Shown here in pieces: positions 1 through 6,263 of a stretch of DNA of 7,608 nt; positions within the stretch are counted from its first letter, which is position 1; each line of letters starts with the position of its first letter. The notes below the pieces were generated by a model. That model did not search any database. It was not told where the DNA came from and saw nothing but the letters and a program-made list of their open reading frames with translations. The DNA is from an uncultured Ectothiorhodospiraceae bacterium. GTDB lineage: Bacteria > Pseudomonadota > Gammaproteobacteria > UBA9214. The stretch covers positions 1-7,608 of the forward strand of contig CAMYKJ010000094.1 of NCBI GenBank assembly GCA_947258945.1. The letters are read 5' to 3'. Both the position numbers and the translations under genes were made by a program.

Positions 1-1077
1 CGTGTCGGTTTTCAGCAGCGCGAAGCTGTAGTCACCGAAGCGGGACAGCAGATCATGTGCATTGCGCTCCCGGTTCAGCAGGTTGGCGATATCGCACAGA
101 ACCAGGTCGCTGGAGGCGATGCCGGCTTCCTCGCGAATGACCTTGAAGTTGTCGAGTGTCAGGTAGATAAGGGCGCGCTGCTGGTTCCCCCCGGTCTCCC
201 GGGCGATTTCTTTCTCCAGTCGTTGCATGAAATACTGACGGTTCCACAGTCCGGTCAGCATGTCCTCGCGAGACAGCGTCTTGATCTTTTTCTCGAGTTC
301 ACTGTTGTTGCCGTAATTCACGCGAATGATGATCTGCGTGCATGACTCTCCCTCCATGCTGGCCGGCGTGAACTCCATGGTTGTGTTGAACTGTTCGCCG
401 CCCGGATTGATACAGTCGATATCCAGCGTGTTTTCGACAGCACCGGCATCATGGTAGTGCTTGAGAAATTCCCTGAACGTGTCGCGCTCGCTGTGGCTGA
501 TCATGTCGAGGACCGGGATGCCCTCGATATCACCCAGCGAGCTGATCTCGAACATATCCATGTAGGGCTTGTTGGCATACACATGCATACCGTCATGGAT
601 GTAGGCGATGGCGTCACTGGAATTCTCGATCAGGGCATGTGCGCGTTTTTCGCTGGCCTGCAGTGTGCTGGTGAATGCAGCCAGTCGGTGCCTCAGGTCG
701 ACGATGTTGGCCTCGCGCCTGAACACCACGTGCAGATGGTCCGGCCGCTCATAGGACACCAGTGCGGTGATGCCCGCCTTGCGGGCGGCCACGACACTGT
801 CCTCGGATGCATCGTCACCGATGGCGATGACCGGTGCATCGATGGCGTGTCTGCCGAGGACCGTCTTGACGCTGGCCGCATCCGGCAGGTCGGGTCCACT
901 GCCGCAAATGATGATATCCGGCGCATGCCCGGTCAGCCCGGTTTCAAGCGCCGTCAGGTCACCTGCATAGTGGAGATCGATGCAATGTCCGGCGTTTCTC
1001 AGCTCGTTTGCCAGTGATTCCGCGTCGCTGCTGCTTTCCTCTAAGACAAGCAGGTGCAGGTTCTGATCCTTTGTCAC
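1..1077 (-). CDS. fimX: FimX-like c-di-GMP signalling protein (REC-PAS-GGDEF), C-terminus beyond window
   Basis: The open minus-strand frame gives 359 codons and runs off the left edge; no in-frame stop is present. The GTG start at 1077 is chosen because GAGG lies 7 nt upstream; an in-frame GTG at 1104 is possible, just after an in-frame TGA. Residues ~7-125 look like a receiver domain, with an acidic pair at E13-E14. Where the phospho-acceptor Asp should end strand 3, the sequence reads PDIIICGSG (53-61), so it probably cannot be phosphorylated. Residues ~145-255 are PAS-like and include AIAYIHDGMHVYAN (156-169), which I recall as close to Pseudomonas FimX. The GGDEF domain starts near 268 (EDMLTGLWNR, 271-280), but its signature is GDYSF (348-352) after R346. 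FimX also has a degenerate GGDEF and a c-di-GMP-binding EAL domain; an EAL domain would lie outside the window. FimX acts at the cell pole in type IV pilus assembly. The domain calls are firm; the orthology is a family-recognition judgement. Confidence 0.72.
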   Translation of the reverse strand, partial: MTKDQNLHLLVLEESSSDAESLANELRNAGHCIDLHYAGDLTALETGLTGHAPDIIICGSGPDLPDAASVKTVLGRHAIDAPVIAIGDDASEDSVVAARKAGITALVSYERPDHLHVVFRREANIVDLRHRLAAFTSTLQASEKRAHALIENSSDAIAYIHDGMHVYANKPYMDMFEISSLGDIEGIPVLDMISHSERDTFREFLKHYHDAGAVENTLDIDCINPGGEQFNTTMEFTPASMEGESCTQIIIRVNYGNNSELEKKIKTLSREDMLTGLWNRQYFMQRLEKEIARETGGNQQRALIYLTLDNFKVIREEAGIASSDLVLCDIANLLNRERNAHDLLSRFGDYSFALLKTDT

Positions 1078-1084
1078 AGACTGA

Positions 1085-1088
1085 CCTC
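1085..1088 (-). promoter_or_regulatory. Ribosome binding site for the FimX-like gene
   Basis: On the minus strand GAGG is followed by 7 nt and then GTG at 1077. This spacing selects the 1077 start over the in-frame GTG at 1104, which has no comparable purine-rich site. Confidence 0.55.
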
Positions 1089-1243
1089 GTTTCCTCGGGT
1101 TCACAAATCAGGCCTGGAAATGACGGGCAAAGGGGTGCCGCCGGATTTATCAGGCCCCGACTGAAATTTTTTCGGCCATATGGCAGATCTCTTGAACACT
1201 CTCTATATATGGAGCAGCTGTGTGAGCCGCCGGGGCGAGGCGG

Positions 1244-1271
1244 GCCGCGGGTATTTTCACCCGCGGCTTTT
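1244..1271 (+). terminator. Terminator-like hairpin upstream of the GNAT gene
   Basis: A perfect 9-bp GC-rich stem pairs GCCGCGGGT (1244-1252) with ACCCGCGGC (1259-1267) around a 6-nt loop, followed at once by TTTT (1268-1271). Only the plus strand has the T-run. No plus-strand gene ends upstream of it in the window, so it would act as a leader attenuator for the GNAT gene or as the end of a short untranslated transcript. The T-run is short, so termination efficiency is uncertain. Confidence 0.45.
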
Positions 1272-1348
1272 CCTGATAGCATGCAAGTAGCTGAATATTT
1301 AGTGTTTAATTGTCCATGCAGGGCGTAGCCATGAGCGCGCACATTGGT

Positions 1349-1352
1349 GGAG
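1349..1352 (+). promoter_or_regulatory. Ribosome binding site setting the GNAT start
   Basis: GGAG is followed by 6 nt (AAGCGT) and ATG at 1359. The open frame extends upstream to TTG at 1344, but those codons overlap this site. ATG 1359 is therefore the better start. Confidence 0.65.
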
Positions 1353-1358
1353 AAGCGT

Positions 1359-1880
1359 ATGCATTCAATTACCGTCAGACCCGAGAGCAGTGACGATATC
1401 CGTGCCATCGACGTGGTGCATATCAGCGCATTCGGGGGCGAGGCCGAGGCCCAGCTCGTCAGTACCCTGCGCGAATCGGCCAGCTACAACCGGGAGCTGT
1501 CGCTGGTCGCGGAACTCGGTGGCCGCATCGTCGGGCATGTTCTGCTGACACGCGTGCCGCTGCGCAGGAACGGCGATGAGAAACACCTGCTGGTGCTGGG
1601 GCCGATATCGGTCGTACCGTCACAGACTCATCGCGGCATCGGCTCGAAACTGATCCAGGCCAGCATCCAGCTGGCGAAGGAAAAGGGCTATGGCTCGATC
1701 GTGGCGCTGGGCCACCCCGAATACTACAAGCGGTTCGGCTTCGTGCTGGCAAAGGACCTGGGGGTCAGCTGTAATCTGCCGGCACCGGAAGATGCGCTGA
1801 CGGTCAAGGAAATTGTGGACGGTAACCTGGCCGGTGGCGGGCACATCGAGTATCCGGAGCCGTTTGTCGAGCTGTACTAG
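1359..1880 (+). CDS. GNAT-family N-acetyltransferase (YhbS-like)
   Basis: This predicted 173-residue cytoplasmic enzyme should transfer an acetyl group from acetyl-CoA to an amine; the acceptor cannot be read from the sequence. It spans a single GNAT fold. The strand LLVLGPISVVP leads into the acetyl-CoA pyrophosphate-binding loop QTHRGIGSKL, fitting the Q/R-x-x-G-x-G/A motif with Q89, R92, G93 and G95. Near residue 117 the ALGHPEYYKRFGF segment matches the LGxPxYYxRFGF block typical of YhbS-type (COG3153) proteins. Length is normal for that group and the frame is intact. The gene stands alone on the plus strand between two minus-strand genes that both look linked to c-di-GMP signalling, so it may simply have been inserted there. 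It converges with the next gene across a 95-bp gap that holds no convincing terminator. Confidence 0.85.
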   Translation: MHSITVRPESSDDIRAIDVVHISAFGGEAEAQLVSTLRESASYNRELSLVAELGGRIVGHVLLTRVPLRRNGDEKHLLVLGPISVVPSQTHRGIGSKLIQASIQLAKEKGYGSIVALGHPEYYKRFGFVLAKDLGVSCNLPAPEDALTVKEIVDGNLAGGGHIEYPEPFVELY

Positions 1881-1975
1881 GGCGTCGCTGATACTTTTTA
1901 TTGCGAAGCCATGGAGAAGCAGATACCGGACACCGGTGTGCATCGCACCGGCAATGACGGCAACCGATTGCTTCC

Positions 1976-3673
1976 CTAGGTATGTTCCTCTGTCTGCAGT
2001 TCGTAGTGGTACTGCGCGAATCGGCCGGTATTTTCCAGTTGCCGGCTGAGGACGATGTCCCGGGTTTCATTGTCGATTTCCAGTATCGAGCTGCAACCGG
2101 TCCGGAACGGCAGGCAGGGCAGGATCAGGGAATCCGCCTGGCCGATGGCCTCTATACCGGGGAGGAGAATGCCCTGCATCTTGTTGATGGCGGCAATGTT
2201 GCGGCCGATATCATCGTTCAGCAGGTAGGCCCAGACGGCCTGTGCACCGGGTGACAGCATCTGAATGCCGAGTTCGAGGCCGTGCTCCGGGTTGAATTTC
2301 ATCCAGCGGATAACGCCCAGCTGCCAGGTGCCACGGTCTTCCTCCTGCTGGTTGATGATGGCGACCAGTTCACCGACGCAGGCGGATGAGGCCTCGCTGT
2401 TTTCCCACAGCAGGCAGTAACCGGCTGCACTCATGTCAGCGATCTTCCAGAATTCCACATGTGGCATACCGGCGTCTGCAGCCGTGTAGGCGCCGCGCTG
2501 CACGTCCCGTTGTGTTTCCTCGACAGTCATCGTGGTCAGGTCGCCGGTAAGATAGGGATCGATCTCTATCTCCATGGGACGGTCGAAGGTCGGGTCACGC
2601 AGCCAGTTATTATCCATGATGGTCTCGTCGGTATGCTCCGCCTGTGTTTGCGGACCCGAGACCAGCCGGTGGATGGTATTCAGGCCAACGACCAGTTTGA
2701 CCGGCAAGGTGTCGGTTGACCGGTGCCGGGGGAAGCGGCGTTTTGGCATGGCGCCCCAGGCGAGGATCAGCTGCTGCAGTGTATCGCGGTTGCCAAAGCC
2801 GGTCTGATTGCGCGACTCGTTCTCCAGTGCCGCGCGCAAACGGTGAGCGACGGCGCTGGCGTCCAGTATACGGGTACGGTGAATGTCGCTGTCTTCCACC
2901 GTGTGCAGGTTGCGGTATGTGGGCGGATCGTCGGACTGGATATTGACCGAGAACAACCCTGTTTCCATCCTGGTGCCGGGTTCGGACAGTCGGCAGAAAC
3001 TCGCCCAGTCGATCAGTGCATTGTAGGCGAAGTGGATCTCTTTCTGCCGCAAACGATAGGGGCAGGCCAGTGACAGCAACAGGATTTGCTTGTAGATCGT
3101 CTCGATGTTGCTGCTCTCGGCCGTGGGCAGCGTCGTGTCGGTTATCGACAGCCGGTTGATGCCGCATTCCTCGGCAAGGGCATGCAGGGCGTGGATGCTG
3201 CGCCACAGCCCTTCCGGGTACTGGCGGTAGATCTGGTAGTGGCCGAGCAAAATCTCGCTGAGATAGCGCAGGGAGCGGTGTATGGCGATACCCAGCTGCC
3301 GGTTCTGTGCCTCGTCCTGCCCGAGGTCATCCGCCATGATGCGATAACCGGTCGCCATCCGGTTGCACAAATCGAGTGCCTGCTCAGCCTGTCTGGTGTG
3401 TTTTTCATCTAACGGCATCGGCTTGCCGAGGAACTCCTTCTTCAGCGCCTCGACGACGCACATCACCGAGGTCGTGAGTATCTCCAGCGACTCGTTGCGA
3501 CTATCCGGTGACATGTCCAGCTGGTTGATGCGTTCGAGTGCATCAACCAGCAGCTGGCGGGTTTTTTCGGTGTTCAGCAGGGGCAGCCGTTCGACCCAGT
3601 CACGCAGGACGTCCGGGCGGGTAACCATATTGTTCAAATCCGGTTTTTTGCGCTGTGGCAGGTCCAGGTCCAT
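1976..3673 (-). CDS. Uncharacterised 565-residue protein with C-terminal PilZ-like domain
   Basis: I do not recognise a named gene. Residues ~15-380 look soluble and largely helical, with no signal peptide, membrane segment or catalytic motif that I can see. Residues ~385-500 resemble a PilZ c-di-GMP-binding domain: an RxxxR motif (RDVQR, 389-393) lies about 24 residues before DMSAAG (413-418), which fits the D/N-x-S-x-x-G signature. A strand-rich segment follows, including LGVIRWMKF and GLELGIQML, typical of the PilZ barrel core. The RxxxR assignment is less sure than DxSxxG. The ATG at 3673 has AGGAAG at 3681-3686 with 7-nt spacing, and a promoter directly upstream. The gene runs in the same direction as the FimX-like gene, separated from it by the oppositely oriented GNAT gene. 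A role as a c-di-GMP effector linked to FimX is an inference from context. The frame is intact throughout. Confidence 0.75.
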   Translation of the reverse strand: MDLDLPQRKKPDLNNMVTRPDVLRDWVERLPLLNTEKTRQLLVDALERINQLDMSPDSRNESLEILTTSVMCVVEALKKEFLGKPMPLDEKHTRQAEQALDLCNRMATGYRIMADDLGQDEAQNRQLGIAIHRSLRYLSEILLGHYQIYRQYPEGLWRSIHALHALAEECGINRLSITDTTLPTAESSNIETIYKQILLLSLACPYRLRQKEIHFAYNALIDWASFCRLSEPGTRMETGLFSVNIQSDDPPTYRNLHTVEDSDIHRTRILDASAVAHRLRAALENESRNQTGFGNRDTLQQLILAWGAMPKRRFPRHRSTDTLPVKLVVGLNTIHRLVSGPQTQAEHTDETIMDNNWLRDPTFDRPMEIEIDPYLTGDLTTMTVEETQRDVQRGAYTAADAGMPHVEFWKIADMSAAGYCLLWENSEASSACVGELVAIINQQEEDRGTWQLGVIRWMKFNPEHGLELGIQMLSPGAQAVWAYLLNDDIGRNIAAINKMQGILLPGIEAIGQADSLILPCLPFRTGCSSILEIDNETRDIVLSRQLENTGRFAQYHYELQTEEHT

Positions 3674-3696
3674 ACCTGATCTTCCTGTTTTTTCTC

Positions 3697-3725
3697 AGTA
3701 TATTCAACTGCAGGGCCGTTGTCAG
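3697..3725 (-). promoter_or_regulatory. Sigma70-type promoter for the PilZ-like gene
   Basis: Reading the minus strand, CTGACA (3725-3720) is separated by exactly 17 nt from TATACT (3702-3697). Both hexamers match consensus at five of six positions. Transcription would start near 3690, giving a leader of about 17 nt with the AGGAAG ribosome binding site. The -35 lies just past the epmB stop at 3739, so the PilZ-like gene need not depend on epmB transcription. Confidence 0.7.
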
Positions 3726-4311
3726 TCGGCCGGGTGCACTACAATGGCTGTTTGCTGCGCTCGCCCGGCACCTCGCGGACCAGCCGGGGCACGAGATAGC
3801 CCGGCAGCCGGCAGCGCAGCGCGCACAGCAGCCCCCGTGCGCGGGCATCGTCGACCTCGAAATGGGCGGCGCCCTGTACCCGGTCGAGCTGGTGCAGGTA
3901 GTAGGGCAGGATGCCGGCGGCAAACAGGCGTTCACTGAGCCGCGCCAGCGTCCCGGCATCGTCGTTGACACCCTGCAGCAGTACCGACTGGTTGAGCAGC
4001 GTCACGCCAGCCTGCGCAAGGCGTTGCATGGCGCGGGCCACGCTGTCATCGATTTCGTTGGGATGGTTGCAGTGGACGACCATGACTGTCCGCAGGGTCA
4101 GGCCTGCAAGCCAGTCGAGCAGACCCGTGTCGATGCGCTCGGGCAGGACCACGGGTACGCGCGTATGGATGCGCAGCGTATGCAGGTGTTCGATACCGCC
4201 TAGCCGGCCGGTCAGCCGATGCAGCCGGTCATCGGTCAGTGACAGGGGGTCGCCGCCGCTCAGAATGAGTTCGTGAATCTCGGCATGTGCGGCGAGATAG
4301 TCGACGACCTG

Positions 4312-4320
4312 ACCGGCATG
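4312..4320 (-). other. Inferred deletion junction in epmB with 9-bp microhomology
   Basis: The minus strand reads CATGCCGGT here. It can be read as C-ATG-CCG-GT, continuing the N-terminal frame (A-M-P-V), or as CAT-GCC-GGT, beginning the C-terminal frame (H-A-G). Both readings make good EpmB sequence. The simplest reading is that an intact ancestor carried the 9 bp at both ends of the lost segment and one copy remains. The ancestral second copy is inferred, not seen. Confidence 0.5.
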
Positions 4321-4601
4321 GCATCCGCTTCCCGCAACGGGTCCGCGTGGAAGCCGCCCCGCGTTTCGGTTTCCTCGTGCACCGGCAGTACCTGCAGCAG
4401 CAGGGGATCATGTGGATCACCACGGCTCATCCGCCGGACAAAACCGCGTGGAACCCGCAGCGGGAAATCACCGGTCAACGGCCGGATGTTCAGTTGATCC
4501 GGCTGGATATCCAGCAAGTGCAGCAGTTCGTTGCCGGAACGCACCGCCTGCGCCAGTTCAACCTGCCAGGCCGGTGTATGTTCCGTTTTGCCTGTTCGGG
4601 G

Positions 4602-4607
4602 TATGAT
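4602..4607 (+). promoter_or_regulatory. Possible -10 element of the efp promoter
   Basis: TATGAT matches five of six positions of the sigma70 -10 and lies 50 bp before the efp start, inside the first codons of divergent epmB. The matching -35 position (TGTTCC at 4579-4584, 17-nt spacer) is poor, so this is tentative. Confidence 0.35.
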
Positions 4608-4657
4608 AGCGGGCGTTTTTCCACTCATATATCGATAGCCGGGGATTACTGGGACAT

Positions 4658-5212
4658 ATGGCATCTTACAGCACCAATGAATTCAGGGGTGGCCTGAAAA
4701 TCATGCTCGATGGCGACCCGTGCGCCATCATTGAAAATGAATTCGTCAAGCCCGGCAAGGGCCAGGCATTCAACCGGGTAAAGATACGCAATCTCAAGAC
4801 GGACCGTGTCATCGAGCGCACCTTCAAGTCGGGTGAATCCGTGGAGGCCGCCGATGTGATGGATGTCGACCTGCAGTACCTCTATACGGACGGGGAATTC
4901 TGGCATTTCATGGATCCCAGGACCTTCGAGCAGCAGGCCGCCGATGCCACCGCGGTGGGCGATAAGGAGCAGGACATGTGCGAGGTCACCCTGTGGAACG
5001 GCGCGCCGCTGGCGGTCACGCCGCCGAATTTCGTACTGCTGAGCGTCACCGAAACCGACCCGGGTGTGCGTGGTGATACCTCTGGCGGTGGCGGCAAGCC
5101 GGCCACACTGGAGACCGGTGCCGTGGTGCGTGTGCCACTGTTTATCGATGTCGGCGAAGTCCTGAAGATCGACACGCGTACCGGCGAGTACGTCGGTCGC
5201 GCCAGGGAATAA
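4658..5212 (+). CDS. efp: Translation elongation factor P (EF-P), Lys34 type
   Basis: EF-P binds ribosomes stalled on consecutive prolines, between the P and E sites, and promotes peptide-bond formation. The 184-residue product has the three expected beta domains: the KOW-like domain I (~1-64), with the modification loop KPGKGQA and the target lysine at K34; OB domain II (~65-123); and OB domain III, including [18 protein letters not shown] and ending in [14 protein letters not shown]34 with flanking Pro and Gly is the form modified by EpmA/EpmB. One oddity stands out. AVGD (99-102) is followed directly by [13 protein letters not shown], whereas E. coli has [22 protein letters not shown]. About five residues, including the usual KWL, are absent, and E. 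coli EF-P has 188 residues. The frame is kept. The start matches the family N-terminus, although the ribosome binding site is weak. Confidence 0.95.
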   Translation: MASYSTNEFRGGLKIMLDGDPCAIIENEFVKPGKGQAFNRVKIRNLKTDRVIERTFKSGESVEAADVMDVDLQYLYTDGEFWHFMDPRTFEQQAADATAVGDKEQDMCEVTLWNGAPLAVTPPNFVLLSVTETDPGVRGDTSGGGGKPATLETGAVVRVPLFIDVGEVLKIDTRTGEYVGRARE

Positions 5213-5222
5213 CTGCAACGCA

Positions 5223-6224
5223 GTGGCGGACCTAACGCAAGCGGAGCGGGACTGGCGCCCGTCGGCCCCGCTGGCTGCGCTGCAGCTGCGTGCCACGCTG
5301 CTTGCGCGTATTCGCACCTGCTTCGCACGCAACAACGTCATGGAAGTCGACACGCCGGCCCTGTCGGCTGCTGCGACCACGGACCCCGCCATCCATAGTC
5401 TCGTCACCACCTGGCACGGTCCGGGCAGTGACAGCGCCCGCCGCTGCTACCTGCATACTTCGCCGGAATTCCCGATGAAGCGTCTGCTGGCCGCAGGCAG
5501 CGGTGATATCTACCAGCTCTGCAAGGTATTTCGCGACGACGAGCGCGGTGCGTTGCACAGTCCGGAATTTTCCTTGCTGGAGTGGTACCGGACCGGTTTC
5601 GACCATCTCGATCTCATGGATGAAGTCGAGCAGCTGCTGACTGAAATCCTGGCAGATATCGCACCGGTCAGTGAGGTGCATCACTGGACCTACCGGGATC
5701 TGTTTATGGAATTTGCCGGTATTGATCCGTTCGCGGTTTCCGCCGCGGATATCGCTGCCGAACTGCAGCGTTACCGGATCGGTTTGCCCGTCGGTATGGA
5801 CGATGCGCCGCTGGATGCCTGGCTCGATCTGGTGATGACCCACGTGATCGAGCCGCACCTGGGGCAGGGGCTGGTGTTTGTACGGGATTTCCCCTCGAGC
5901 CAGGCCGCGCTGGCACGCCTGCGGTCCGGCAACCCGCCGGTGGCCGCACGCTTCGAAGCCTGGCTGGACGGTATCGAGATCGCCAACGGCTATCACGAGC
6001 TGGCCGATGCCGGTGAGCAGCGCCAGCGTTTCATGAACGACAATACGCAGCGGCGGTTAACCGGTCTCGAGCCGCTACCGGTTGACGAGCGGCTGCTGGC
6101 GGCCCTGCAGTCCGGGCTGCCGGACTGCGCGGGCGTGGCGCTGGGTATCGATCGCCTGCTGATGGTTGCCGGTGGCGCCCGGTGCCTGGACGAGGTGCTG
6201 GCATTTCCCGTCGAGCGGGCGTGA
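5223..6224 (+). CDS. epmA: EF-P lysine--lysyltransferase EpmA (PoxA/GenX)
   Basis: EpmA is a shortened class II lysyl-tRNA synthetase paralogue that adenylates lysine, preferring (R)-beta-lysine, and attaches it to Lys34 of EF-P. The 333-residue product (E. coli 325) lacks the N-terminal anticodon-binding domain, as expected. Class II motif 1 is near VDTPALS (42-48); motif 2 is FRDDE (103-107) leading into HSPEFSLLEWYR; motif 3 is GVALGIDRLL with R311. The C-terminal block GIEIANGYHELADAGEQRQRF is typical of EpmA. The GTG start at 5223 places W11-R-P-S-A in line with the E. coli N-terminus. No strong ribosome binding site precedes it; with only 10 bp after the efp stop, translational coupling to efp is likely. 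No truncation or lost residue was seen. It therefore appears functional while its substrate-supplying partner EpmB does not. Confidence 0.93.
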   Translation: MADLTQAERDWRPSAPLAALQLRATLLARIRTCFARNNVMEVDTPALSAAATTDPAIHSLVTTWHGPGSDSARRCYLHTSPEFPMKRLLAAGSGDIYQLCKVFRDDERGALHSPEFSLLEWYRTGFDHLDLMDEVEQLLTEILADIAPVSEVHHWTYRDLFMEFAGIDPFAVSAADIAAELQRYRIGLPVGMDDAPLDAWLDLVMTHVIEPHLGQGLVFVRDFPSSQAALARLRSGNPPVAARFEAWLDGIEIANGYHELADAGEQRQRFMNDNTQRRLTGLEPLPVDERLLAALQSGLPDCAGVALGIDRLLMVAGGARCLDEVLAFPVERA

Positions 6225-6263
6225 ATGCTTGTAACCGGCAACGACATACAAGAGACTTACAGC

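Larger units (their letters stand above)
1078..1358. other. Divergent intergenic region between the FimX-like and GNAT genes
   Basis: This 281-bp gap lies between two genes transcribed away from each other, so it should hold both promoters. An AT-rich patch at 1202-1210 (TATATAT) and a 10-bp palindrome GCCATATGGC at 1175-1184 stand out from the GC-rich surroundings. A terminator-like hairpin occupies 1244-1271. No sigma70 promoter with a convincing -35/-10 pair was found for either direction. Short open frames here overlap other signals and have no ribosome binding sites, so no gene is called. Confidence 0.5.
3739..4628 (-). pseudogene. epmB: EF-P (R)-beta-lysine synthase EpmB, broken by internal deletion and frameshift
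   Basis: EpmB is a radical-SAM, PLP-dependent lysine 2,3-aminomutase that makes (R)-beta-lysine for EpmA to attach to EF-P. The N-terminal part, from ATG 4628, matches the family through GDPHDPLL and FHADPLREADAMPV. That frame then reaches TGA at 4260-4262, giving only 122 residues. From about 4320 a different frame resumes clear EpmB sequence (DYLAAHAEIHELILSGGDPL) and continues to the stop at 3739, including TLLNQSVLLQGVNDD, PYYLHQLDRVQGAAHF and GERSKQPL, whose Lys probably corresponds to the PLP lysine. Compared with E. coli EpmB (342 residues), about 41 residues are missing between the two parts, covering PGLLHKYH and the CxxxCxxC motif (CAVNCRYC in E. coli) that holds the [4Fe-4S] cluster. 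Without it, catalysis is not possible by known chemistry. The remainder is well conserved with no other stops, so the lesion is recent or an assembly error. The start is uncertain because no good ribosome binding site precedes 4628. Confidence 0.85.

Noticed and set aside
451..1017. 188-residue plus-strand open frame
   Set aside because: It lies opposite the FimX-like coding region, which has clear domains; no family resemblance was seen.
1933..1951. Inverted repeat CCGGTG...CACCGG between the convergent GNAT and PilZ-like genes, as a bidirectional terminator
   Set aside because: The stem is only 6 bp and neither strand has a T-run after it.
2610..3206. 198-residue minus-strand open frame inside the PilZ-like gene
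   Set aside because: It is an out-of-frame shadow on the same strand, rich in Arg, Pro and His; the 565-residue frame has the promoter, ribosome binding site and PilZ-like motifs.
4260..4330. Programmed ribosomal frameshift in epmB
   Set aside because: A programmed shift would leave the whole protein encoded. Here about 41 conserved residues are absent in every frame, and no slippery run was seen at the junction.
4658..4664. epmB start at ATG 4664, overlapping the efp start
   Set aside because: It would add 12 residues with no family support and overlap the efp start codon; 4628 fits the family N-terminus better, although its ribosome binding site is weak.
4646..5410. 254-residue minus-strand open frame across efp and epmA
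   Set aside because: It is antisense to two conserved genes, with low-complexity composition and no motif.
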